DNA of 22,170 nt from Betaproteobacteria bacterium (GTDB taxonomy: Bacteria > Pseudomonadota > Gammaproteobacteria > Burkholderiales > Burkholderiaceae). Positions 15,572 to 22,170 of the stretch are shown here, in pieces; positions within the stretch are counted from its first letter, which is position 1; the number at the start of each line of letters is the position of its first letter. The stretch lies in NCBI GenBank assembly GCA_009921765.1, contig RFXC01000043.1, positions 1-22,170 on the forward strand, written 5' to 3'. The position numbers and the translations under genes are program-made. The notes beneath the pieces were generated by a model. It saw nothing but the letters and a program-made list of their open reading frames with translations, did no database searches and was not told the origin of the DNA.

Positions 15572-17074
15572 ATGTCGGAGTCCTCCCTGCTTGCCGCAAT
15601 CGATCTTGGATCGAACAGCTTCCGGCTGCTGATCGCCCGCACCACGGGCAACGGTGCTGCGCCATCGGTGCGCGCCATTGACAGCGTCAAGCGCAGCGTA
15701 CGGCTCGCGGCGGGGCTGGACACCGAGCGCAGGCTGGACGCCGACTCGCGGATGCGGGGCCTGGAGGCGTTGAGCGTCTTCAGCGACCGGCTTCGCGCCT
15801 TTGCACCGCAGGCGGTTCGGGCGGTGGCCACCAACACGCTGCGGGTGGCGCAGAACTCGGCCGATTTTCTTGCCGATGCTCAGGCCGTTCTTGGCTACCC
15901 GATCGAGGTGATCACGGGGCACGAGGAAGCACGCCTGATCTGGGTAGGGGCCTCGCACGCGCTGAGTGATGGCCGCAGGCGACTCGTGATCGATATCGGC
16001 GGAGGATCGACCGAATGCATTCTGGGTGAGCATGATGACCCGAAGATGCTTGATTCGATCGACGTCGGCTGCGTCAACACGACGCTCGCGCATTTTGAGG
16101 GCGGCGTCGCCGACGAGCGCAGGTTCGATCGGGCGCTGCGCGTGCTCAAGCAGCGCTTTGCGCCCGTTGCACGCCGCTCGCGGGCATTGGGTTGGGAGCA
16201 CGCCGTCGGCACCTCGGGTACCGCCAAGGCGCTGTCGCAACTTGCCCGGCATGCGTTGGGCTCACCCGTTCTGGACCGACTCGCCCTGGCTCAGTTGCGA
16301 CGGGCGTTGTTTGCCGCGCCGATCAATGAGTCGCCGGTCTTCACACAGCTCAAGCCTGATCGCCGGGCAGTGATTGCGGGCGGTCTCGCGGTGATGACTG
16401 CGGTGTTCGATGAGTTCGGGATCGATACCATCGACTACTGCGAGGCGGCGCTGCGCGACGGAATCCTGATCGAGCTCTGGTCGGCGCTTGCCGGTACCGA
16501 CATCCGTGAGCAGACGGTGACGCAACTGCAAAGCCGTTACCAGATTGACCTGGTACAAAGCCGGAGAGTGGCCGAGAGGGCCTGCGCGCTCTATGACCAG
16601 GCGGCGCGCGCGGTGCGCGAGGAGCGCCTCGAGCGACGCGCGCTCCTTGGTTGGGCGGCGCGCCTCGCGGATGCGGGCCGAATCATCGCCGACGAGAATT
16701 ACCACCGACACGCCGCCTACATGCTGCGCCACGCGGACATGCCGGGCTTCAACGACGCCGAGCAGGGCGCCCTGTCGGCGCTCGTCCTGGCGCAGACCGG
16801 CGGGTTGCGCAAGCTCCGAGGGCTGGTGGCAGGTGAGCTCGGATGGCTGTCTGTGCTGGCCCTGCGGCTCGCAGTGCTCCTTGAACGTCATGCCATGGGC
16901 GATGAACGCGCGCCACCGCTACCGGCACTGTTTTTCCGCCAGGGCTCGGCGCGGGTCGAACTCGCGCGCGACTGGCTGGACGCCCACCCCGAGGCCCGCG
17001 AAGATCTTGCTGAAGAAGCGGCACGCTGGACCGAGCAGCGGCTGCTCACGCTGCTCGAGATTCGGGAACTGTAG
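15572..17074 (+). CDS. ppx: Exopolyphosphatase (Ppx/GppA family)
   Basis: From the ATG at 15572 the protein has 500 residues, close to E. coli Ppx (513). Earlier in-frame codons exist, but the family motif IDLGSNSFRLL begins at residue 10, as expected with this start. Further motifs are EVITGHEEARLIW, holding the catalytic glutamate region, and the phosphate-binding VIDIGGGSTECILG. The C-terminal half has the helical HD-like part (ADENYHRHAAYMLRHADMPGF). Ppx releases phosphate from polyphosphate chain ends; related GppA acts on pppGpp, and the two are hard to separate by sequence. Divergence from ppk favours Ppx. The ribosome-binding site is weak. Confidence 0.92.
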   Translation: MSESSLLAAIDLGSNSFRLLIARTTGNGAAPSVRAIDSVKRSVRLAAGLDTERRLDADSRMRGLEALSVFSDRLRAFAPQAVRAVATNTLRVAQNSADFLADAQAVLGYPIEVITGHEEARLIWVGASHALSDGRRRLVIDIGGGSTECILGEHDDPKMLDSIDVGCVNTTLAHFEGGVADERRFDRALRVLKQRFAPVARRSRALGWEHAVGTSGTAKALSQLARHALGSPVLDRLALAQLRRALFAAPINESPVFTQLKPDRRAVIAGGLAVMTAVFDEFGIDTIDYCEAALRDGILIELWSALAGTDIREQTVTQLQSRYQIDLVQSRRVAERACALYDQAARAVREERLERRALLGWAARLADAGRIIADENYHRHAAYMLRHADMPGFNDAEQGALSALVLAQTGGLRKLRGLVAGELGWLSVLALRLAVLLERHAMGDERAPPLPALFFRQGSARVELARDWLDAHPEAREDLAEEAARWTEQRLLTLLEIREL

Positions 17075-17101
17075 GCCGAAGGCGCCGCGCAGATCCGCCC
17101 G

Positions 17102-17584
17102 TCAGGCGAGTTCAGGCCCGATTGCTGCGCGCAGGTACGCGGACGACTCCCGGTCACTCGTGCGGCTCACCAGCCAGACCAGCGCGCCCTTGCGGATCGT
17201 CCAGCGCTCCGCCTGCCCGGACAGTGCAAGCGCGAAGGCCTCGCCGAGGCAAGGCTGATGACCGATGATCAGCACATGGCGGCTTTTCCCGTCACCACCG
17301 TCCTTCCCGGGCCAGCCCGCCACCTGAAGCACCGTCTCCCCGCTTGCTCCGGGTGCCAGACGCTCATCGATCCGCACCTTGACCCCGAGCGCCTCGGCGG
17401 TCTCGCGGGCCCGAGGGGCAGGACTGCTGTAGACCAGGCAGCGGTCCGGAAGCCGCGACTCGAGCCAGCGCGCGACCCGGGACGCCTGCCGACGACCACG
17501 GTCGGTCAGACGACGATCCAGGTCATCGACCGGATCGGTTACCGAATCACCGGCATCGGCATGCCGCCACAGAATGAGCTCCAT
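17102..17584 (-). CDS. sixA: SixA-type phosphohistidine phosphatase
   Basis: From the ATG at 17584 the protein has 160 residues, the E. coli SixA length, and starts MELILWRHADAGDS with the catalytic RHG-type motif Arg7-His8 at the same position as in SixA. LTDRGRRQASRVARWL, YSSPAPRARETAEAL and the second-histidine motif IIGHQPCL complete the histidine-phosphatase fold. SixA removes phosphate from histidine-phosphorylated signalling or PTS proteins. A TTG start at 17611, preceded by GGAG, is an alternative adding 9 residues. It converges on ppx with only 27 bases between stops and lies 44 bases after the ferredoxin gene. Confidence 0.9.
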   Translation of the reverse strand: MELILWRHADAGDSVTDPVDDLDRRLTDRGRRQASRVARWLESRLPDRCLVYSSPAPRARETAEALGVKVRIDERLAPGASGETVLQVAGWPGKDGGDGKSRHVLIIGHQPCLGEAFALALSGQAERWTIRKGALVWLVSRTSDRESSAYLRAAIGPELA

Positions 17585-17628
17585 CCCCGAACCCGAATCA
17601 ATCGAGCTCAAAGCGTCAGCTCCGTCTG

Positions 17629-17913
<285 letters not shown>

Positions 17914-18414
17914 CTAGCCCGCCGGGGCCCGGCGGGGCGAGGCAAGCTTGCGCTGAATCCAGGCGAGAACCGGCGGCGCAACGAAGCGGCTGACGTCGCC
18001 CCCCATCATCGCGATCTCGCGCACCAGCGTGCCTGACACAAACATCTGGCCCTCGGTGGGCACCATGAAGAGCGTCTCGCAATCGGCCATCATCTGCCGA
18101 TTCATGCCTGCCATCTGGAACTCGTAATCGAAGTCGCTCACGCTGCGAACCCCGCGCAGCACCACCCGCGCATCATGCTCGCGCAGAAAATTGACCAGAA
18201 GGCCAGAAAAGCTGGTGATGCGAACGTTGGCGCAGTCGGCGAGCGCCTCGCGCGCGATCTCGATTCGTTCATCGACACTGAAGATGGGGTTCTTGCCGCG
18301 GCTCGCCGCCACGCCGACCACCACCGAATCGAACAGCGATGCGCCGCGACGGATGATGTCTTCGTGCCCGCGGGTGAGCGGATCAAAGGTTCCTGGGTAG
18401 ACGGCTCTCACCAT
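17914..18414 (-). CDS. coaD: Phosphopantetheine adenylyltransferase
   Basis: The 166-residue enzyme begins [20 protein letters not shown] with the nucleotidyltransferase TxGH motif at residues 14-17. It also has [43 protein letters not shown] and the [25 protein letters not shown] end, all typical of bacterial CoaD (E. coli 159 residues). It transfers AMP to 4'-phosphopantetheine in coenzyme A synthesis. The frame is open further upstream, but the ATG at 18414 places the motifs correctly and has GAGGA about 8 bases before it. The gene overlaps the end of rsmD by 32 bases. Confidence 0.96.
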   Translation of the reverse strand: MVRAVYPGTFDPLTRGHEDIIRRGASLFDSVVVGVAASRGKNPIFSVDERIEIAREALADCANVRITSFSGLLVNFLREHDARVVLRGVRSVSDFDYEFQMAGMNRQMMADCETLFMVPTEGQMFVSGTLVREIAMMGGDVSRFVAPPVLAWIQRKLASPRRAPAG

Positions 18415-19057
18415 GATGCAATTCCTCAGTCGGTCCCATGCGGCGCAACAGATGATAATGGACCTGCCCGGCGCAGCCCGAGCGCTCGAGCCGCCAGCCG
18501 GGGGGCGGATCACCTATCGGGCGTCCCGCCTCGGCATAGACCAGCCCGGCGCGGCTCACGGCAGCCTCCAGATCCGGCAACAATCGTTCGATCCAGTCCT
18601 CGGAAAACGGTGGATCGAGAAAGACGAGGTCAAAGGGTGGTTCGCCGCGGCGCTTCAGGGTTTCGAGTGCGCGCTGCGCCTCGCCCTCGATCAGTTCGAC
18701 CTGCCCGCCTGCCGAGAGCCGGGCCATCGTATCGGCGATGCTTCGGCATGCAGCGCGATCGCGCTCCACCATCACCACCCGGCAAGCGCCGCGCGAGGCC
18801 GCCTCCAATCCCAGCGCGCCGGTGCCTGCAAACAGGTCCAGACAGCGCCAGCCATCGAGCGACTGGCCAAGCCAGTTGAAGAGGGTTTCGCGCACCCGAT
18901 CCGGCGTGGGCCTAAGCCCCGGGACCGCCGGCACATCAAGCGGAGTGCGCTTCCACTGCCCGCCGATGATGCGGATCCGTCCTGGCGCCGACGCTGGCCC
19001 GCGCGGGGAACGCTCGCTGGAGCGCGCTGCAGGCGATCGTCTCGGACCCGGGGGCAT
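18383..19057 (-). CDS. rsmD: 16S rRNA (guanine(966)-N2)-methyltransferase
   Basis: The 224-residue protein carries [10 protein letters not shown] near residue 28, [16 protein letters not shown], the SAM-binding [18 protein letters not shown] from residue 74, and the catalytic DPPF in [11 protein letters not shown] at about residue 147. These are the RsmD signature; the enzyme methylates G966 of 16S rRNA in the 30S subunit. The N-terminal 26 residues are rich in Arg, Pro and Ser and are not part of the fold; E. coli RsmD has 198 residues. The gene starts 11 bases after the M16 gene stop with a weak ribosome-binding site and overlaps coaD. Confidence 0.95.
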   Translation of the reverse strand: MPPGPRRSPAARSSERSPRGPASAPGRIRIIGGQWKRTPLDVPAVPGLRPTPDRVRETLFNWLGQSLDGWRCLDLFAGTGALGLEAASRGACRVVMVERDRAACRSIADTMARLSAGGQVELIEGEAQRALETLKRRGEPPFDLVFLDPPFSEDWIERLLPDLEAAVSRAGLVYAEAGRPIGDPPPGWRLERSGCAGQVHYHLLRRMGPTEELHHGESRLPRNL

Positions 19058-19068
19058 GACCGGTGGGC

Positions 19069-20415
19069 TCAGCGCGCCGACGCACCCGCCGGGGGCGCGC
19101 CGACCACCACCGTGACCATCGCCTCGGGCCGGATATGGCGCTGGAAGGCAGCCCGCACATCCTCGAGCGTCACCGCTGCGACCCGATCGGTCCAGCGCTC
19201 AAGCCAATCGAGCGGCAGGCCGTAAAACCCGATGGCCGACAGCTGCGCGAGGATCTTGCCGTTGGAGTCGATGCGCAGCGCAAACCCGCCGATGAGATTC
19301 GACTTGGCCGCAGCCAGTTCTTCAGCCGTCGGGCCCTCCCGCACGAAACGCTCAAGCACCTCTCGCACCACGCCGAGTGCCTGATCGGCCTGGTCTTTGC
19401 GGGTCTGCAGGCCGATCGCAAAGGGTCCTGGCTGAATCTGCGGCGAAAAATACGACGAGACGCTGTAGGCAAGGCCGCGCTTTTCACGCACCTCGCCATA
19501 CAGGCGCGACACGAACCCGCCCCCGCCCAGCACATAGTTGCCCACGGTGAGCGCGAAAAAATCGGGGTCGCCGCGCGCAATGCCGCGTTGCCCGACCAGC
19601 ACATGGCTCTGCGAGGCGGGGTGCTCGATGCGTCGCTCGGCGCGATCTGGGGCGGCTGGCAGCCGGGCGAGAGGCAGCGGATCGGTGCCTGCCGGTAGCC
19701 CGCGCGTGAGCTCCTCGGCAATGGCTGCTGCGCGCTCGCGGGTGACCGCGCCGATCATCGAGATCACCGCGCGGCGGGCCGAATAGTGCGCCGCATGAAA
19801 GCGCACCAGATCATCGCGCCCGATCGCAGCCACCGTCTCGGGCTCAGCATAGCGTCCATAAGGATGGTCGCCATAAAGGAGCGAGCCGAAATTTCGCCGT
19901 ACCAGGGTCTCTGGCCGGGTGGCGGATTCGCGAAGACTCGCGATCACGCGCGCCTTTTCGCGTTCGAGCACCGACTGGGGAAAGGTGGGCTTTGAGAGAA
20001 GGAGCGCAAGCAGCTCGATCGCACGCGAGAGCTGCGGCTCGCTGGTGAGACTGCGCAGCGACACCGAGGCGCTGTCGTCGCCCGCGCCGCCCCCGCGACC
20101 CGCGCCGGTGAGCGCAAAACCCTCGGCGATTGCCGCCTCGTCGAGCTCACCCGCGCCCTTGGCGAGCATGGCATTGACCATCGAGGCAAGACCCAGGCGC
20201 TCTGGCGCCGCCAGCCGGCCACCGGCATCGAAATCGATCTGCAGATCGAGCATCGGGATGGCATCGGCGCGCACGAACAGCACCCGCGTCCCGCTTGCCG
20301 TGGTCCAGGACTCGATCGGCAGCACGGCGAGCGCGGGCATCGCGAACAGCCCCGCACCGAGCGCAAGCACAAAACGTATCAGCCTCCAGAGGGAACGACC
20401 CGAGCTGCCTGGCAT
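19069..20415 (-). CDS. M16 family peptidase-like protein, lacking the zinc motif (non-catalytic partner)
   Basis: From the ATG at 20415, with GGGAGG 7 bases before it, the protein has 448 residues. A hydrophobic signal peptide spans about residues 11-30 and ends MPALA, so it is exported. The M16 fold is clear (YGDHPYGRYAEPETVAAIGRDDLVRFHAAHY; GGGGFVSRLYGEVREKRGLAYSVSSYF), but the place of the HxxEH zinc motif reads GLASMVNAMLAKGA, with no ligands. Paired M16 proteins commonly consist of one active and one inactive subunit, the latter keeping the C-terminal Arg/Tyr substrate-binding part, as in EKRGLAYSVS here. Its gene begins one base after the active partner's stop. Confidence 0.9.
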   Translation of the reverse strand: MPGSSGRSLWRLIRFVLALGAGLFAMPALAVLPIESWTTASGTRVLFVRADAIPMLDLQIDFDAGGRLAAPERLGLASMVNAMLAKGAGELDEAAIAEGFALTGAGRGGGAGDDSASVSLRSLTSEPQLSRAIELLALLLSKPTFPQSVLEREKARVIASLRESATRPETLVRRNFGSLLYGDHPYGRYAEPETVAAIGRDDLVRFHAAHYSARRAVISMIGAVTRERAAAIAEELTRGLPAGTDPLPLARLPAAPDRAERRIEHPASQSHVLVGQRGIARGDPDFFALTVGNYVLGGGGFVSRLYGEVREKRGLAYSVSSYFSPQIQPGPFAIGLQTRKDQADQALGVVREVLERFVREGPTAEELAAAKSNLIGGFALRIDSNGKILAQLSAIGFYGLPLDWLERWTDRVAAVTLEDVRAAFQRHIRPEAMVTVVVGAPPAGASAR

Positions 20416-20416
20416 C

Positions 20417-21802
20417 TCAGTGCCTCCCGGAGAAGCCGCGCGGCGCCTGACGCGCCCCCGACAGCGGCTGTGGATCAAGGGTGACGACCGTGAGCGCGTC
20501 ATCACCGAAATAGCGCGCAGCCACCGCCTTCACGTCATCGCTGGTCACTGCGCGCACCCGCTCGAGCAGACGGTCGGCGTCGGCGTGGGAAAAGCCCGCC
20601 ATCTCCAGGCCTGCCAGTTCCATCGCCTGCGACATGAGCGAGTCGCGCTGATAGACCCGCGAGGCGACATAGCCGATCCGGATGCGTTCCAGCTCGCGTT
20701 CGTCGACCCCTTCCGCCGCCACCCGGGCGATCTGCTCCCTGAGCGCCTGCTGCAGCTCGGCGACGCTGCGCCCGGCGGCGGGCACGCCGCTCAACGTGAA
20801 GAGGCCGGGTCCGCGACCGGTCAGTCCGTAGCCCGCCCCGGCGCTGTCTGCGACCCGCTGCCGGCGCACGAGTTCGCGGGTGAAGCGGCCATTCTCGTCT
20901 CCGGCCAGCACCTCGGAGAGCATCTCGAGCGCAAAGGGCTCGATCGCGCCATCGATCCGGGTGAGTTGGGGCACGCGATAGGCCATCAGCAAATAGGCGG
21001 TTTCGGCAGGCGCCTTCACCACTGCGGACCGGATACCGTTCTGAGGCGGTTCATCCTGAGGCTTTCGGGCAGGCAACCCGCGCGGGGCGATCGTGCCGTA
21101 GTGGCGTTCGGCGAGCGCAAACACTTCAGATGCCGATACATCGCCCACCACCACCAGCGTCGCGTTACCCGGGGCATACCAGGTGCGGTACCAGTCTTCG
21201 AGGTCGGCAACCGTCATCGACTGCAGGTCGCTCATCCAGCCGATCACCGGCTGCCGATACGGGGAGGCGGTGAGGGCAAGCGCCATCAGCTGCTCGAAGA
21301 CCCGCGACCGCGCGCGGTCTTCGGTACGCAGTCGCCGCTCCTCGATCACCACCTCGCGCTCGGTCGCGAAAGCCTCGGCCGACAACACCAGGTTGGTCAT
21401 GCGGTCGGCTTCGAGTGCCATCACCTCAGACAGCCGCGCCGAGGGAATCTGCTGGAAATAGCCGGTGTAGTCGCGCGTCGTGAACGCGTTTTCCCGGCCC
21501 CCCATGGCCGCCACGCGGCGCGAGAATTCGCCCGACGGTACGGTGCGCGTGCCCTTGAACATCATGTGCTCGAGCGCGTGAGCCACACCGGTGCGGCCGT
21601 TGACCTCATCGACCGATCCGGCGCGATAGGCGATCAGGTGGACCACCGTCGGGGCGCGGCGGTCTTCCTTCACGAGCACCTTGAGCCCGTTTGGCAGGGT
21701 GCGTTCGTGAGCGGTGGCGCCGGACGCCTCGGTACGCTCAGCCCAGCCCGCAACGGTGAGCGCGAGCGAAACAACGAGGGGCCACAGCGCCCGGCGGGAC
21801 AT
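20417..21802 (-). CDS. M16 family zinc metallopeptidase (active subunit)
   Basis: From the ATG at 21802 the protein has 461 residues with an N-terminal signal-like hydrophobic stretch (LWPLVVSLALTVAGWA). An in-frame GTG at 21820 would add 6 residues; neither has a clear ribosome-binding site. The inverted zinc motif HxxEH is at His75, Glu78 and His79 (GVAHALEHMMFKGT), and the downstream EREVVIEERRLRTED holds the third, glutamate ligand region. It is probably a periplasmic peptidase acting on small or misfolded peptides together with the adjacent zinc-less homologue. It heads the minus-strand run through rsmD, coaD, ferredoxin and sixA, and is divergent from ftsY. Confidence 0.92.
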   Translation of the reverse strand: MSRRALWPLVVSLALTVAGWAERTEASGATAHERTLPNGLKVLVKEDRRAPTVVHLIAYRAGSVDEVNGRTGVAHALEHMMFKGTRTVPSGEFSRRVAAMGGRENAFTTRDYTGYFQQIPSARLSEVMALEADRMTNLVLSAEAFATEREVVIEERRLRTEDRARSRVFEQLMALALTASPYRQPVIGWMSDLQSMTVADLEDWYRTWYAPGNATLVVVGDVSASEVFALAERHYGTIAPRGLPARKPQDEPPQNGIRSAVVKAPAETAYLLMAYRVPQLTRIDGAIEPFALEMLSEVLAGDENGRFTRELVRRQRVADSAGAGYGLTGRGPGLFTLSGVPAAGRSVAELQQALREQIARVAAEGVDERELERIRIGYVASRVYQRDSLMSQAMELAGLEMAGFSHADADRLLERVRAVTSDDVKAVAARYFGDDALTVVTLDPQPLSGARQAPRGFSGRH

Positions 21803-21858
21803 CAAGGCAAACGGATTCACGGGGCGGCCAAGGCTAGAATGGAGGGTTGAGTGTAGCC
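21803..21858. promoter_or_regulatory. Short divergent region between the M16 operon and ftsY
   Basis: Only 56 bases separate the two starts, so the promoters must overlap or extend into coding sequence. A TAGAAT at 21835-21840 resembles a -10 box toward ftsY, but no convincing -35 lies 16-18 bases before it, and it would leave a very short leader. GGAGGG at 21841-21846 is a possible ribosome-binding site for ftsY, though rather far (12 bases) from the ATG. Confidence 0.35.
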
Positions 21859-22170
21859 ATGTTCGGATTCCTAAGACGCAAAAAGACCCCGCCGCCGGCG
21901 AGCCCGACTGATCCAGGCCAGAGCCCGGCGACTGCCGCCCCGGGCGCCGAGCCCGGTTCGGCCGTGGCCGCTGCGCAGCCGCAGGCAGACGCGCGCACGC
22001 CGATGCAAGCGTCCGGTGCCGCGGCGGCTGGCCGCGAGGCCGGCAGTACGCCAGCCCGGCAGTCATGGCTGACGCGGCTGAGCACAGGCCTGGCCCGCAC
22101 GCGCGGCAATCTGGCTTCGCTCTTCACAGGCGTCAAGGTCGACGAGGCCCTCTTCGAGGAGCTCGAGACG
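21859..22170 (+). CDS. ftsY: Signal recognition particle receptor FtsY, N-terminal part (cut by window edge)
   Basis: Translation from the ATG at 21859 is open for 104 codons to the right edge. It begins MFGFLRRKK, then has a low-complexity region of about 60 residues rich in Ala, Pro, Gly and Gln (the A domain), then WLTRLSTGLARTRGNLASLF followed by VDEALFEELET, the start of the FtsY N domain. The GTPase domain lies outside the window. FtsY docks ribosome-SRP complexes at the inner membrane. The N-domain match and the neighbouring rsmD/coaD block make the identification firm despite truncation. Confidence 0.9.
   Translation, partial: MFGFLRRKKTPPPASPTDPGQSPATAAPGAEPGSAVAAAQPQADARTPMQASGAAAAGREAGSTPARQSWLTRLSTGLARTRGNLASLFTGVKVDEALFEELET

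Noticed and set aside
19919..21850. 643-codon plus-strand open frame opposite the M16 genes
   Set aside because: Long antisense frames are common in GC-rich DNA; both M16 proteins on the minus strand have clear motifs and signal peptides, while this translation has none.

Overview
The window is GC-rich, densely coded DNA that looks like a chromosome segment from a betaproteobacterium, probably Burkholderiales or a close relative. The main support is the block ftsY / two M16 peptidases / rsmD / coaD / [4Fe-4S] ferredoxin, an arrangement I associate with that group, together with protein motifs and codon use. No rRNA, tRNA, insertion sequence, CRISPR array or prophage gene was seen. No gene-free stretch exceeds 300 bases; the longest is the 271-base divergent region before the flavoprotein gene.

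Region A (1-7524, all on the minus strand) is a nine-gene operon-like array for uptake and breakdown of a cyclic ureide. In transcription order it holds a RidA-type deaminase, a dihydrodipicolinate-synthase-family lyase, a hydantoinase/dihydropyrimidinase, an N-carbamoyl-D-amino-acid amidohydrolase, a complete polar amino-acid ABC importer (binding protein, ATPase, two permeases), and a hydantoin-racemase-type enzyme cut by the left edge. The racemase, hydantoinase and carbamoylase are the classical hydantoin-to-D-amino-acid trio. The added lyase and RidA suggest that the released amino compound is processed further. The true substrate is unknown.

Region B (7796-10887, plus strand) is divergent from region A. 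It carries a trimethylamine-dehydrogenase/2,4-dienoyl-CoA-reductase-like iron-sulfur flavoprotein, a GlcG/HbpS-family protein, and an Fe-type superoxide dismutase. The spacing is tight enough for one operon. An amine-oxidising flavoprotein facing a RidA gene and followed by SOD makes a coherent imine/superoxide story, but that is inference.

Region C (10966-17584) is a phosphate and polyphosphate block: a Tat-exported PhoX-type alkaline phosphatase, polyphosphate kinase (ppk), divergent exopolyphosphatase (ppx) and a SixA phosphohistidine phosphatase. Near-identical Pho-box-like repeats lie upstream of both phoX and ppk, so these two genes are probably under PhoB control.

Region D (17629-22170) is housekeeping: ferredoxin, coaD, rsmD and an M16 peptidase pair on the minus strand, with the start of ftsY divergent at the right edge. 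The second M16 protein lacks the zinc-binding motif and is probably the non-catalytic partner.
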